The position numbers and the translations under genes are program-made. Below are positions 52,973 to 62,141 of a stretch of 64,000 nt of DNA, one piece after another. How positions within the stretch are numbered: position 1 is the stretch's first letter; every line of letters begins with the position of its first letter. The DNA comes from Paracoccus mutanolyticus. GTDB lineage: Bacteria > Pseudomonadota > Alphaproteobacteria > Rhodobacterales > Rhodobacteraceae. A model generated the notes under the pieces. The model had not been told where the DNA came from, did not search any database, and saw nothing but the letters and a program-made list of their open reading frames with translations. The stretch is from the NCBI RefSeq assembly GCF_003285265.1, contig NZ_CP030239.1, forward strand, positions 3,528,358 to 3,592,357, given 5' to 3'.

Positions 52973-54155
52973 CCTGGATGCCCAACTGCTGCTGGGTTTG
53001 CAGCGCCTGCAGGCGGGCCGACGCCTCCTCCATGTCCGCATCCACAAGCGAGCCGATGCCCGACGTCAGGTTGTCGGACAACTTGCTGATGAAGTTGGTC
53101 TGGTTTTCGATCTGGTTCTGAGCCAAACCAAAGTTGGCGGCAGCCTTGGTTGCGGTTGCGATCAGCCCTTCCATGCTGGCCAAGGCAGCAGCCGCGTTTG
53201 CGTCCGAGGTGACCGAAAGCCCGTTCAGCGCGGAAAGCCCGCCGCCCGAGGCAGCCGTGCCGCCGGTTGCTGTCGTCGCGGTGACGTTCACGGCGGCAGC
53301 GCTGTCATTGGTGAAGCGGATGCGGTTATCCGACACAGACACCGAGTAGCTCGACAGGCCATTCTGCTGCAGATAAGCCGACATCTGGTTACCCAGTTTC
53401 GTGGCTACATCCTCGGCGCTGTCGTTGGCACCGGCGACATACTCGAACGTACCCGTGCCGCTGGTAGCGCCAGGCAGGGGCATCGCGATGCGATAGCTGT
53501 AACCCGCACCAACTGTTCCGATGCTGATGTTCTGGGTTGCCCCAGCCGCGACGGCCGCCGCGCTGCCTGCCGCCGTACCACCGTTGTTGATAATCGCAGT
53601 CGTGGTGATCGCAGTGGCACCGAAGGTCGCGGCAGTAGACCCCGACATACTGAGGTTTTGCCGCTCTACGGAAATTTTCGACGCGCTTACACCGGCAGCC
53701 GAGCGATCAAGCGACGAGACAACCTCGTAGTCAGCCGTGGAACTTCCGTCGATCAGGTTCACACCGTTGAATTGGGCAGTCTTCAGAACGCCCCTGATGG
53801 ACGAAACGTAGCCGTCGATGTCCGCCTGCAGGGTAGCCCGATCATTTGCACTGGCGGTTTGCGCCGTCAGCACCTTGCTCTTGATCTTGTCAAGAGCCTC
53901 GCTGATGTCCTCGACGGCAGAGCGAGCGGTCGCGACAGTCGAGTTGGCGGTATTCAGGCCGGTCGAAATGGTCTTGATGGCGCTGGTATCGGACTCCATC
54001 GTTTTTGCGATGGACCAGATGGCAGCATTATCCTTGGCCGTGCTGATCGCCTTTCCGGTCGAAATTTCACTTTGCGTCTTGCTCAGCCCCGAGTTGATGG
54101 TCTTGAGCGTTTGCAGCGCGACCATGGCCGAGTTGTTGGTCAGAATGCTGGACAT
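52917..54155 (-). CDS. fliC: Flagellin
   Basis: 412 residues, intact. The conserved N-terminal coiled-coil is MSSILTNNSAMVALQTLKTI, then LSKTQSEISTGKAISTAKDN and AIWSIAKTMESDTSAI. The variable Ala/Gly/Thr-rich centre spans about 165-310. The C-terminal helix is FGLAQNQIENQTNFISKLSD, ending QALSIANQAPSSILSLFRG. It forms the flagellar filament after export. The start is preceded by TAATGGAGTTAAAGAC, a moderate ribosome-binding site. Its control genes flaF and flbT follow on the same strand but are separated or broken by IS DNA. Confidence 0.96.
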   Translation of the reverse strand: MSSILTNNSAMVALQTLKTINSGLSKTQSEISTGKAISTAKDNAAIWSIAKTMESDTSAIKTISTGLNTANSTVATARSAVEDISEALDKIKSKVLTAQTASANDRATLQADIDGYVSSIRGVLKTAQFNGVNLIDGSSTADYEVVSSLDRSAAGVSASKISVERQNLSMSGSTAATFGATAITTTAIINNGGTAAGSAAAVAAGATQNISIGTVGAGYSYRIAMPLPGATSGTGTFEYVAGANDSAEDVATKLGNQMSAYLQQNGLSSYSVSVSDNRIRFTNDSAAAVNVTATTATGGTAASGGGLSALNGLSVTSDANAAAALASMEGLIATATKAAANFGLAQNQIENQTNFISKLSDNLTSGIGSLVDADMEEASARLQALQTQQQLGIQALSIANQAPSSILSLFRG

Positions 54156-54319
54156 GTCTTTAACTCCATTAAATGGGGATTTTTCCCCTGTTCAGATGAT
54201 GGCCTTCTGACCGGCGGGAATTTCCCGGTGCCTCTGAGCACGAGTCGGGTTTATCCGACAGGAGTGAATAAAGCGTGAATTGGCATCACTGCTCAACGGA
54301 TTAAAGATTTCACTTTTAA
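54156..54319 (-). promoter_or_regulatory. Flagellin promoter and 5' leader
   Basis: 164 bases upstream of fliC. The minus strand holds GTCGGATAA (54252-54260), close to a sigma-28 -10 box (GCCGATAA); no convincing -35 was found. The leader contains the hairpins GGGAAATTCCC and GGGGAAAAATCCCC, the sort of structured leader that FlbT is known to act on. Confidence 0.4.
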
Positions 54320-54634
54320 TCAAAACCGCCCGATGACTGTTCCGGGCGTGCTTCGCTGCGTCCGTGCGCCATCCCGATCATAAATATCCAAGCCGCGGGC
54401 TAACCGCATCAGCTCGCGCAATTGCTCACGCGCGCTGGCAACGCCGTCGCGCGCGGCGCCAGACAAGCCAATGATTCTGTTCAATTCGGCTGCGATGCGC
54501 TTGCGTTCGAATGGAAGAGGCGGGTTTTCAACAATGGCCGCTTCGAAACGGCCCAGCATCTGGGCCGCATCGTCGGGGCGAAAGGCCTCGATCGCCTGCC
54601 GGGCCTGCGTCAAAAGTTCAAGATGTTGGCTCAT
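54320..54634 (-). CDS. Small helical flagellar-cluster protein (FlgN-like)
   Basis: 104 residues, mostly helical: MSQHLELLTQARQAIEAFRP, AQMLGRFEAAIVENPPLPFE, ELNRIIGLSGAARDGVASAR. It has no membrane segment. It overlaps the rod-binding protein gene by four bases. Position and helical make-up fit an export chaperone of FlgN type, but I do not recognise a decisive motif. Confidence 0.55.
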   Translation of the reverse strand: MSQHLELLTQARQAIEAFRPDDAAQMLGRFEAAIVENPPLPFERKRIAAELNRIIGLSGAARDGVASAREQLRELMRLARGLDIYDRDGARTQRSTPGTVIGRF

Positions 54635-54879
54635 CCGGCTGCTCCTGTCCGCTCACCCAGGCCCAGATCGATTCGCTTCGCAAGGGCCGAGGCGTAGGTT
54701 TCAGTCAGCATGCTGGAGAACTGCTCCTCTCCGATGCCGCCGCCGAACCCGCCCCCCATGGGTTTCGGGCCTGCATATTTCAGCATTTCGGACAGAAATG
54801 CCTTTTCCAGCCCCTCTGTCACCTTGGCTTGGACCGTATCGATCCTGCTGTGAATTGGGCTGTCAGGTGCAACCTGCAT
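54631..54879 (-). CDS. Rod-binding protein (FlgJ N-domain/CheL-like)
   Basis: 82 residues. The core LEKAFLSEMLKYAGPKP, then GGGIGEEQFSSMLTETYASA and LAKRIDLGLGE is the rod-binding domain of FlgJ; the muramidase domain is absent, as in Alphaproteobacteria. It caps rod assembly in the periplasm. It is divergent from fliK. Confidence 0.85.
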   Translation of the reverse strand: MQVAPDSPIHSRIDTVQAKVTEGLEKAFLSEMLKYAGPKPMGGGFGGGIGEEQFSSMLTETYASALAKRIDLGLGERTGAAG

Positions 54880-54987
54880 GGGTAATCTCCTAAAAATCGC
54901 GACATCGGATTTCTTTTAATGGCCTGCGGTAAATATTCGGTAACCGGATGATGCTAGGACCGAGGACGTAAAGCTCAGGAACGATTC
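54880..54987. promoter_or_regulatory. Divergent flagellar promoter region
   Basis: A 108-base spacer between the rod-binding protein gene (minus) and fliK (plus), AT-richer than its surroundings. It must hold both start sites. No confident sigma-54 or sigma-28 box was identified. Confidence 0.35.
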
Positions 54988-56059
54988 ATGCCCGTGTCCC
55001 CGATAGAAGCCACCCAGCGACCTGTTTCATCATCCAACCTTCGGCCTTGCCAAGTGGCGGAAGCCGGTGATCGGTTTGAAGACCTTCTGGACAGTCAGGA
55101 TGTCCCGACCGCTTCCGAACTACCGCAGAAAACCCAAGCCGAGCCGGAACACGAGGATGAGGAGGATGACAGCGCTCAAGACCCGGACGTTGATCCGGTC
55201 TTCGTGCCGCCCGATGACCTGAAGATACAGACATGCCGCTTGGCCGCAGAGGATGTATCAGTGTCGCCGGACGCCTTGTCTGGAGAGACCGGCGAGAGCG
55301 GGGAAATGTTGGAATGCAACGCCGGTTCAGGCGCTGTCGACATTCTCGTGCTTTCTCTTGGTGCAAAATCCCAATCAAACGCAAGAATTTCTGAAGATAG
55401 TGCAACAGTGCCGGACAACAGGACACCAAAGACCGATGCAGCCTCCGGTTTCACGCCGCTCGATCCCACGTCCGCGGCGGCCGAAGCGCGGCCGCGGGAA
55501 GCCGTAGACCGACCATCCCCAGACTCCGTGGCTCCATCCGATCTGGCCCCGCCTGAGTCGCTTGAAGCAGCGGAAGGCCTGGAAGCGGCGGTCGAAGTCG
55601 TGCTTCACCAAGGTCGTGAGGTTCGGGCCGAGATGCGGGGAACCGCCGCGGTTCATCCACCCCATCCCACCGCTCCGCATGAGGTGACGCGACAGATTGC
55701 CGACTCGGTTCGCAATTCTGACGAAACCCGGTTCGAGATCACCCTAACTCCCGAGGAACTGGGCAAGGTTCGCCTTGTCATCAGCCCCGGAGAGAGGCCG
55801 TCGGTTGCCGTCTATGCCGAAAACAGGGAAACGCTCGATCTTTTGCGGCGCAATGCCGACCTGCTGGATCGGGAACTGAGGGATGCTGGCTTTGGCGGGG
55901 CTTTCCTTTGGCCACTGCACGGCACAGGACGGCAATCCGCGTCACTCCGGCACCTCGTTCTCTGGGCACGATGCAGGATCCGTTCGGACCGAAGACAGCC
56001 CGCAAGGCCCACGCCCTTCGCAGGGCATCACCCTGCGCCAACTCGACATTCGCATCTGA
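54988..56059 (+). CDS. fliK: Flagellar hook-length control protein FliK, one frameshift
   Basis: About 357 residues. The N-terminal two thirds are acidic, Pro/Ser/Glu-rich and disordered. The conserved C-terminal domain is RFEITLTPEELGKVRLVISP, then SVAVYAENRETLDLLRRNAD and LLDRELRDAGF (FliK Flg_hook domain). One indel near 55900 shifts the frame to LSFGHC...GNPRHSGTSFSGHDAG and ITLRQLDIRI with a stop at 56059. It measures hook length during export. Ten bases before flgD. Confidence 0.8.
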
Positions 56060-56068
56060 AGGCACACC

Positions 56069-56737
56069 ATGGTCACCAGCATTTCCGGCGCAACCGCCGC
56101 CACAACATCCGCCGTCTCGGGCAAGAGCACCGGGTTTTCGGGTTCGGGCGGGGATTTCGAAACCTTCCTGCGGATGCTGACGACCCAGATCCAGAACCAG
56201 GACCCGTTGAACCCGATGGAGAGCACCGAATTCGCCGTCCAGCTGGCCACATTCTCGGGGGTAGAGCAGCAGGCACTGACCAACTCGCTGTTGAAAGAGA
56301 TGCTGGGCAACTCGTCCGGCGGCACGCTGGCGTCGGTCTCCGGCTGGATCGGCAAGGAGGTGCGGACGACCGGCCCGGTCCTGTTCGACGGAAGCCCCGT
56401 GACGCTGGATATCGAGCCTGCAGCCGAGGCAGATGCCGTCAGCCTGGTGGTGCTGGACGCCCAGGGCAAGGAGGTGTCCCAAACCAGCATCGGCACGGGA
56501 TCGGGCGAGGTCGACTGGCAGGGCCGGGGCGACGACGGTGCCCTGTTGGCGTCGGGCTTGTATCAGTTCCGGGTGGAATCCTCCAAGGGCGGGACTGTCC
56601 TGTCGACCGAGGATGCGGCAGCCTACGGCATGGTCACCGGGGCCAAGCTTGAGAATGGTGCGGCGCAGCTTGTCCTGGCGGGCGGCGCAACGGTTGCCGC
56701 CGAGGATGTCACCGGAATCCGCAATGCCGAAGGGTAA
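56069..56737 (+). CDS. flgD: Flagellar hook-capping protein FlgD
   Basis: 222 residues, intact. The N-terminal signature DFETFLRMLTTQIQNQDPLN followed by PMESTEFAVQLATFSGVEQQ is diagnostic of FlgD. The C-terminal part has the beta-sandwich GSPVTLDIEPAAEADAVSL ... GEVDWQGRGDDGALLASGLY. It scaffolds hook polymerisation. Co-transcribed with fliK. Confidence 0.95.
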   Translation: MVTSISGATAATTSAVSGKSTGFSGSGGDFETFLRMLTTQIQNQDPLNPMESTEFAVQLATFSGVEQQALTNSLLKEMLGNSSGGTLASVSGWIGKEVRTTGPVLFDGSPVTLDIEPAAEADAVSLVVLDAQGKEVSQTSIGTGSGEVDWQGRGDDGALLASGLYQFRVESSKGGTVLSTEDAAAYGMVTGAKLENGAAQLVLAGGATVAAEDVTGIRNAEG

Positions 56738-56859
56738 GATCAAACCTGCCACGGGCAGAGGCCAGCGTTTGCATTCGCCGCTTTCGTATGACATGTCTTG
56801 CCCGCTTGCGCCAGCCGACGTCTTGACGGGTGCTGGTCTGGTGGCGTAGCCGGACGCAG

Positions 56860-56935
56860 GGGCGTGTAGCTCAACGGTCAGAGCAGGGCGCTCATAACGC
56901 CTTGGTTGGGGGTTCGAATCCCTCCACGCCTACCA
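56860..56935 (+). tRNA. tRNA with CAU anticodon (Met, or Ile2)
   Basis: 76 bases with an encoded CCA. Acceptor GGGCGTG/CACGCCT (a G-U first pair), anticodon stem-loop GGCGCTCATAACGCC with CAU, and T-arm GGGGGTTCGAATCCCTC. The gene is elongator tRNA-Met or a lysidine-modified tRNA-Ile; I cannot tell them apart here. Confidence 0.9.
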
Positions 56936-57429
56936 CCATACCATTTTGGGCCATAAATTGCTGGACAAAGTGTCCCGCAATTTATACCTGCGGGACACAC
57001 GCCCCGCTTGAGTTGACCAACGTGAACTCGGTCTGATCCCAGAACCGGTGCCATGCCCCCGCCTCATCGAACCGATAGAACCCTGATTTTCACTCATGCG
57101 GCCCCGGCCGGAACAGCGTTCAGACCCTCTGGCGCGGTCAACTGGATGATGCGATGGACCGTGCAGGCCTCATTGTGGAAGCGGCCACCCTCGCGGCGCT
57201 CGACTTCGAGCGGAGGATCATAGGGCTGGTCCAGATCAAACACATGCTCGACATAGCCGCCGAACATGATCACGATATCGGCGGCGAACGGGTGGGTCAT
57301 GCGGATCGCTGTCAGGGCCGTCCGCTGCGGTAAAGCGATCCGCCGCCCTGAGATGTGGCTGCGGAAATCTGAACAAGCGGGGTAAGTGGATTTTCCGAGC
57401 AACAGCGGCATGATGCTGCGAACGAGGAG
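56936..57429. other. Unassigned DNA downstream of tRNA-Met
   Basis: About 490 bases. A minus-strand frame at 57094-57411 reads VIMFGGYVEHVFDLDQPYDP and GGRFHNEACTVHRIIQLTAP, with another plausible coding piece upstream (FYRFDEAGAWHRFWDQTEF, near 57060). I do not recognise either. They may be parts of one decayed gene. Confidence 0.3.
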
Positions 57430-57573
57430 AAGACCATGGGCCGACGACCGCGCCGGAACCAGCCCGGCATTTCAGGCGAAAGTGGCTTTAGCCGCGATCA
57501 AGGGCGAGAAGACCATGATCGAGCTTGCGCAGGATTTCGACGTTCATCCGAACCAGATCACTTGGCGTCATCG
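57430..57573 (+). pseudogene. IS3-family OrfA fragment
   Basis: About 45 codons reading SPAFQAKVALAAIKGEKTMI then ELAQDFDVHPNQIT. This is the N-terminal helix-turn-helix of IS3 OrfA; it stops abruptly after NQIT, and no orfB is present. Confidence 0.75.
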
Positions 57574-57760
57574 TCCGCATTGTAGCAGGCATCTAACGCA
57601 ATGAACCGGACGCCGCGCAGATCAAAATGGAATAGCCGCTGGGTTGGTGATGCCAGTGATCGGCCGGAAGGTATCCTAGGACAGCCGAGTTTTCGACGCT
57701 GCCCATCCAAACCGACCTCAAAGCACGATCCGCTGCGAAGCGGCGGCCAGCCGCGGCGCT
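57560..57760 (-). pseudogene. Metallophosphoesterase fragment
   Basis: A minus-strand frame contains FHFDLRGVRFIALDACYNAD, the strand block seen in calcineurin-like phosphoesterases (FDxxGxxFIxLDxCYxxD), preceded in another frame by VLGYLPADHWHHQPSGYS. It is truncated at the IS3 scrap. No metal-binding GNH motif remains. Confidence 0.4.
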
Positions 57761-57829
57761 CCCTGCACAAAGGCCGCGTGGGAACATTGGTTCGCCAGAA
57801 AGGTTGATCGCAATCATCAGGAGGTAGAC

Positions 57830-58000
57830 ATGGCAGATGACCCCAAGATCCAGCGACAGGATCAATCGACCTATCCCGCCGACATGGAGGAGGAACGGCA
57901 GGAGCCCGACGGGCTGGGACACGACAAGCCCAAGCCTTCGGACGCGCCGCCCGCCACGACGACGGTCGCGAACCCGGCAAAGGTCGAGACCCCGGATTGA
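57830..58000 (+). CDS. Small hydrophilic protein, 56 residues
   Basis: ATG after an excellent CAGGAGG ribosome-binding site. The product begins MADDPKIQRQDQSTYPADME and continues EERQEPDGLGHDKPKPSDAP to a stop. It is highly charged, Pro/Asp-rich and probably disordered. I do not recognise a family. Longer minus-strand frames across the same DNA are judged shadows because they lack start signals. Confidence 0.5.
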   Translation: MADDPKIQRQDQSTYPADMEEERQEPDGLGHDKPKPSDAPPATTTVANPAKVETPD

Positions 58001-58316
58001 TCTGGACCTCGGGCGCTCCAAGTTGATGTGGAAGCGCCGACATCAACGGCCATCCCTTGCCGTGTGCAACCCGGCAGCATTGTGGAGGAAACGTATATTC
58101 CGCAGCCGCCGTCAACTTGCCGCTATGTTTCTTGCGCAGGCGATCATGTCAGGATCGGTCGTAAGCCAATGGATGAGCGGCAGCGAGACTGCAAAGCGTT
58201 GGCAGAGAACGCATTCTATTGGGCACAGAGCATGAACGGATTCAGGAAACCGCCTGAACCCGAGACGGAAACCACGCAGACAATTAAGGAAAGTTTTTAG
58301 CCGTTTTCCAAGCAGA
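58001..58316. other. Spacer before tRNA-Arg
   Basis: About 315 bases. A short plus-strand frame ends near 58300 (GFRKPPEPETETTQTIKESF), but its start lies in unrelated sequence. Nothing is firmly identifiable. Confidence 0.3.
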
Positions 58317-58393
58317 TGGCGACCCCGGGAGGGCTCGAACCCCCAACCTAGCGCTTAGAAGGCGCTTGCTCTATCCGGTTGAGCTACGGGGCC
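58317..58393 (-). tRNA. tRNA-Arg (UCU)
   Basis: 77 bases on the minus strand with an encoded CCA. Acceptor GGCCCCG/CGGGGTC, anticodon loop CTTCTAA giving UCU, T-arm GGGGGTTCGAGCCCTCC. Confidence 0.96.
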
Positions 58394-58466
58394 CTGTTTG
58401 CAAGGCGCGGGCCGTGGCCTGTCCCTAAGGGCGACAGCGCATTTCTGAACGCCGCCAGGGACGATG

Positions 58467-58949
58467 TCAACCGGCGGCCAGCGTCAAGGTCATGAAGACG
58501 CTGTTCGGGTCCGGCCGGTAGTCCCCGAAAGGCGGGCATTCGGAGAATCCGGCACGCTCGTACAGGCGGCGCGCGGGGCGGAACATGGCCTGCGCCCCGG
58601 TCTCGAGGCTCAGGCGCGACAGGCCCTGGGCCCGGGCCTCGGCGATCAGCCCGTCCAGCAGCACGCTGGCCAGGCCCCTGCCCCGTTCCTCGGCCAGGAC
58701 ATGCATCGACTTGATCTCGGCGTGATCGGGGCCGATGCGCTTGATCGCGCCCATGCCGACAGGCCGGCAACCGTCGCGCAGGACCAGGAAGCGGATGGCG
58801 GGATCGACCAGATCCTCGCGCGGCAGCATGTGGATGGATTCGGGCGGGGTGTCTGCGTGCATGTCCCGGGTGTGGCGTTCGAACAGAAGCGTCAGGTCCG
58901 GGGCAAGCGGACTTTCCGCCGCAAGGGTCGGTTCGGGATGGTCGGTCAT
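58467..58949 (-). CDS. GNAT-family N-acetyltransferase
   Basis: 160 residues. The acetyl-CoA-binding motif A is AEIKSMHVLAEERGRGLASV with the RGRGLA loop, followed by LLDGLIAEARAQGLSRLSLE and motif B LYERAGFSECPPFGDY. FLVLRDGCRPVGMGAIKRIG is strand 2-4. The ending GFxxCPPFGDYxPDPNSVFM is typical of a broad group of bacterial acetyltransferases with unknown substrate. Convergent with nothing; tRNA-Arg lies downstream. Confidence 0.88.
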   Translation of the reverse strand: MTDHPEPTLAAESPLAPDLTLLFERHTRDMHADTPPESIHMLPREDLVDPAIRFLVLRDGCRPVGMGAIKRIGPDHAEIKSMHVLAEERGRGLASVLLDGLIAEARAQGLSRLSLETGAQAMFRPARRLYERAGFSECPPFGDYRPDPNSVFMTLTLAAG

Positions 58950-59202
58950 GGAGGTCTCCGGGGTGCCGAGGGACTGCTAACCCTCTGGCCAGCCGCATGC
59001 AAGCCGGCGAAAAAGGACATGGCCCGCCTGTTTCCCCCGGCAGCCGAAGATTGTCCGCCCCCTTCGCCCACATGCGGAAAAGCGGCTTGGCCGGGACGGC
59101 TGCTGGCGAAACTTCCTCCGCCCCCGCCGCGACGTGAGGGCCGGCTGTGCGCTTGCCCCGGGTGCTGGGCAGGGCTAGGTCATTACCAAATCCGGAGGTC
59201 GC
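58950..59202. promoter_or_regulatory. Divergent region upstream of cysA
   Basis: A 253-base spacer between the acetyltransferase gene and the sulfate transporter operon. CCGGAGG before 59203 is the cysA ribosome-binding site. No convincing CysB/CysR operator was recognised. Confidence 0.35.
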
Positions 59203-60300
59203 ATGTCCATCGTCATCGAGACCATGACCAAAAGCTTTGGCGGCACCTCGGTTCTGCGGGGGATCGACCTGACCGTGGAGTCGGGCGAACTTGTCGCGCT
59301 GCTGGGTCCCTCGGGATCGGGCAAGACGACGCTGCTGAAGATCATCGCCGGGCTGGAATGGCCCGATGCCGGGCGGCTTGTGGTGAACGGCGCGGACTGG
59401 CTGAACCTTGCGGCGCAGGACCGGCGCATCGGCTTCGTGTTCCAGCACTATGCGCTGTTTCCGCACATGACCGTGCGCGACAACCTCGCCTTCGGCCTGA
59501 CGGTGCGGCCCCGCGCGCAGCGTCCGGGCACGGAGGTGATCGCCGCGAAGGTGCAGGAGCTGCTGCATTTCCTGCAGATCGCCGACCTTGGCGACCGCTA
59601 TCCCGCGCAGTTGTCGGGGGGCCAGCGCCAGCGGGTCGCGCTGGGGCGCGCGCTGGCGATCGAACCCACGGTGCTGCTGCTGGACGAACCCTTCGGCGCG
59701 CTCGATGCCGCGGTGCGCCGCGACCTGCGCGCCTGGCTGCGTTCGGTGCACGAGGAAACCGGATCGACCACGATCTTCGTCACCCACGACCAGGAAGAAG
59801 CCTTCGAACTGGCCGACCGCGTCGTGGTGATGGGCGAGGGCCGGATCGAGCAGATCGGCAATGCCGACCAGATCCACGACCACCCCGCCAGCCCCTTCGT
59901 CGCCCGCTTCATGGGCGCCACGATCGAACTGCCGGTGACGCTCGTCTCGGGCCGGGCCGAGGCGCCGGGCCTGGACGCCGGCCGCCTGCCCCGCCGCGCC
60001 CTGCCGGACGGAGCCGCGACCCTGTTCCTGCGCCCCGATGACGTGGTGCCGGTGGCCGACCCCGCCGGGCGCTGGCAGGTGGCGCGCTGCACATCGAACG
60101 GGGCGGTGCTGCGCATCGATCTGACGGATGGCCACAGGCAAATCCCCGTCGACCTGCCCCGCCGCGCGCCCGAGGCGCGGGGCCTGTGCAAGGGCACCCG
60201 CGTCACCCTGCGCGCCGAGGCCGGCGCGATCTTTTCCGCCGGGCGCGACGAGCCCGCCGTTTCTGTCGCCCCCTTCCCCCGCAAGGAGAACCGCCTATGA
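59203..60300 (+). CDS. cysA: Sulfate/thiosulfate ABC transporter ATPase CysA
   Basis: 365 residues. Walker A is LLGPSGSGKTTLLKIIAGLE, the signature is AQLSGGQRQRVALGRALAIE, Walker B is VLLLDEPFGALDAAVRRDLR, and the H-loop is TIFVTHDQEEAF. The C-terminal TOBE-like regulatory domain covers about 235-350 (FLRPDDVVPV). It powers sulfate uptake at the inner membrane. It overlaps the binding-protein gene by four bases. Placing cysA first in the operon is less usual than last. Confidence 0.95.
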   Translation: MSIVIETMTKSFGGTSVLRGIDLTVESGELVALLGPSGSGKTTLLKIIAGLEWPDAGRLVVNGADWLNLAAQDRRIGFVFQHYALFPHMTVRDNLAFGLTVRPRAQRPGTEVIAAKVQELLHFLQIADLGDRYPAQLSGGQRQRVALGRALAIEPTVLLLDEPFGALDAAVRRDLRAWLRSVHEETGSTTIFVTHDQEEAFELADRVVVMGEGRIEQIGNADQIHDHPASPFVARFMGATIELPVTLVSGRAEAPGLDAGRLPRRALPDGAATLFLRPDDVVPVADPAGRWQVARCTSNGAVLRIDLTDGHRQIPVDLPRRAPEARGLCKGTRVTLRAEAGAIFSAGRDEPAVSVAPFPRKENRL

Positions 60301-61292
60301 TCACCAAACTGCGCATCGCGGCCTTGGCCCTGGCGCTGGGCGCCAGCCCGGCCCTGGCCCAGGACAAGATCCTGAACGTCAGCTACGACATCGCGCGCGA
60401 GCTGTTCGAGGCGTTGAACCCCGAGTTCCAGACCTACTGGAAGGACAAGACCGGCCGCGACCTGACCATCGACCAAAGCCACGGCGGATCGTCGAAACAG
60501 GCGCGGGCCATCCTTGAGGGGCTGCCGGCCGACGTGGTGACGTTCAACCAGGAAACCGACGTGGACGTGCTGGCCAAGAACGGCTTCGTGGCCGAGAACT
60601 GGCGCGAGGCGCTGCCGAACGGGGCCTCGCCCTATTACTCGCTGCCGGCCTTCCTGGTGCGCAAGGGCAATCCCAAGGGGATCAAGGACTGGTCCGACCT
60701 GGCCCGCGACGACGTCCAGGCGGTGTTCCCGAACCCCAAGACCAGCGGCAACGGACGCTATACCTATCTGGCCGCCTATGCCTATGCCCTGACGCAAGAG
60801 GGCGGCTCGCCCGAAAAGGCCCAGGAATTCGTCGGCAAGATCTTCGCCAATGTCCCCGTCTTCGACACCGGCGGCCGCGCCGCGACCCAGACCTTCGCCG
60901 AACGCAGCATCGGCGACGTGCTGGTTACCTTCGAGGCCGAAACCAAGGGCATCGCCAAGCAGTACGCCGACCAGGGCTTCGAGGCGATCACCCCAGCCAC
61001 CAGCCTGTTTGCCGCCTTTCCGGTCGCCGTCGTGACCGAGAACGCCGAGAAGAACGGCTCGCTGGAGGTTTCGACCGAATATCTGACGTGGCTTTACACG
61101 CCCGAGGCGCAGGAGACCCTGGCCGAGAACCATTTCCGCGTGACCGACAAGGACGTGGCGGCCAAGCACGCGGCAGAGTTTCCGCAGGTCAAGCTGCTGA
61201 CGGTGGACGAGATCTTTGGCGGCTGGGACAAGGTCAACGCCGAGCATCTGGCCGATGGCGGCATCCTCGACACCGTCTTCGTCAACCGCTGA
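60297..61292 (+). CDS. Sulfate-binding periplasmic protein
   Basis: 331 residues. Signal peptide MITKLRIAALALALGASPAL, then AQD. Hallmarks of the Sbp/CysP family are ILNVSYDIARELFEALNPEF, DQSHGGSSKQARAILEGLPA, DVVTFNQETDVDVLAKNG, FPNPKTSGNGRYTYLAAYAY and LVTFEAETKGIA. It binds sulfate (or thiosulfate) in the periplasm and delivers it to CysTW. Translationally coupled to cysA. I leave the symbol blank because Sbp and CysP are hard to separate by eye. Confidence 0.94.
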   Translation: MITKLRIAALALALGASPALAQDKILNVSYDIARELFEALNPEFQTYWKDKTGRDLTIDQSHGGSSKQARAILEGLPADVVTFNQETDVDVLAKNGFVAENWREALPNGASPYYSLPAFLVRKGNPKGIKDWSDLARDDVQAVFPNPKTSGNGRYTYLAAYAYALTQEGGSPEKAQEFVGKIFANVPVFDTGGRAATQTFAERSIGDVLVTFEAETKGIAKQYADQGFEAITPATSLFAAFPVAVVTENAEKNGSLEVSTEYLTWLYTPEAQETLAENHFRVTDKDVAAKHAAEFPQVKLLTVDEIFGGWDKVNAEHLADGGILDTVFVNR

Positions 61293-61302
61293 CGGCAATC
61301 CC

Positions 61303-62141
61303 GTGAGCGCCGGCGTCATCCGACCCAAACGCGTGCTGCCGGGCTTTTCGCTGAGCCTTGGCACCACGCTGCTTTTTGTCGCGCTGATCATCCTGATCCC
61401 GGTGATCGCGCTGGTGCTGAAGGGCGCCGAAATCGGGCCGGCCCGCTTCTGGGCCATCATCTCGGCCCCGCGCACGCTGGCGGCGCTTCGGGTGACGGTG
61501 ACGGCGGCCTTTGCCGCCACCCTCTTCAACGCCTTCTACGGCCTGCTGATGGCCTGGGTGCTGACCCGCTATGACTTTCCGGGCAAGCGCATCCTGGACG
61601 CGCTGATGGATGTCCCCTTTGCGCTGCCCACGGCGGTCGCGGGCATCTCGCTGACGGCGCTTTATTCGGCGATCGGCTGGTTCGGCGCGCCGCTGGCGGG
61701 GCTGGGCATCGAGGTGGTCTATACGCTGGGGGGCGTGATCCTGGCGATGACCTTCACCTCGATTCCCTTCGTCGTGCGCGCGATCCAGCCGGTGCTCGAA
61801 GATCTGGACCCGACGCTCGAGCAGGCGGCGATGACGCTGGGCGCGCGGCCCTTTGCCATCTTCCGCCGGGTGGTGCTGCCGGCGATCTGGCCGGCATGGC
61901 TGTCGGGTTCGACCATCGCCTTTGCCCGCAGCCTGGGGGAATTCGGCGCGGTGGTCTTCATTGCCGGCAACCTGCCCTTCAAGACCGAGATCGCGGCGCT
62001 TCTGGCCTATATCCGGCTCGAGGAATCGCTATCGGGCGCCGCGGCCATTGCGCTTGTGCTGCTGGTGCTGCGCTGGTGCTGCTGGCCTTTTCCAACTGGA
62101 TCCAGTTCCGCGCCACCCGCCATCTGGAGCCCGCGGCATGA
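61303..62141 (+). CDS. cysT: Sulfate ABC transporter permease CysT, one frameshift
   Basis: About 279 residues from a GTG at 61303. Six helices; VLPGFSLSLGTTLLFVALII is helix one. The permease loop motif EQAAMTLGARPFAIFRRVVL precedes LPAIWPAWLSGSTIAFARSL. One base is lost near 62070 (CTGCGCTGGTGC region); the corrected C-terminus is LVLLAFSNWIQFRATRHLEP-AA with a stop at 62141. It pairs with CysW, whose start overlaps by four bases. Confidence 0.88.

Noticed and set aside
57558..58115. Minus-strand 140-185 residue frames covering 57.6-58.1 kb as genes.
   Set aside because: Only a 20-residue phosphoesterase block is meaningful. The rest is antisense to a small ORF with a strong ribosome-binding site and shows no family similarity.
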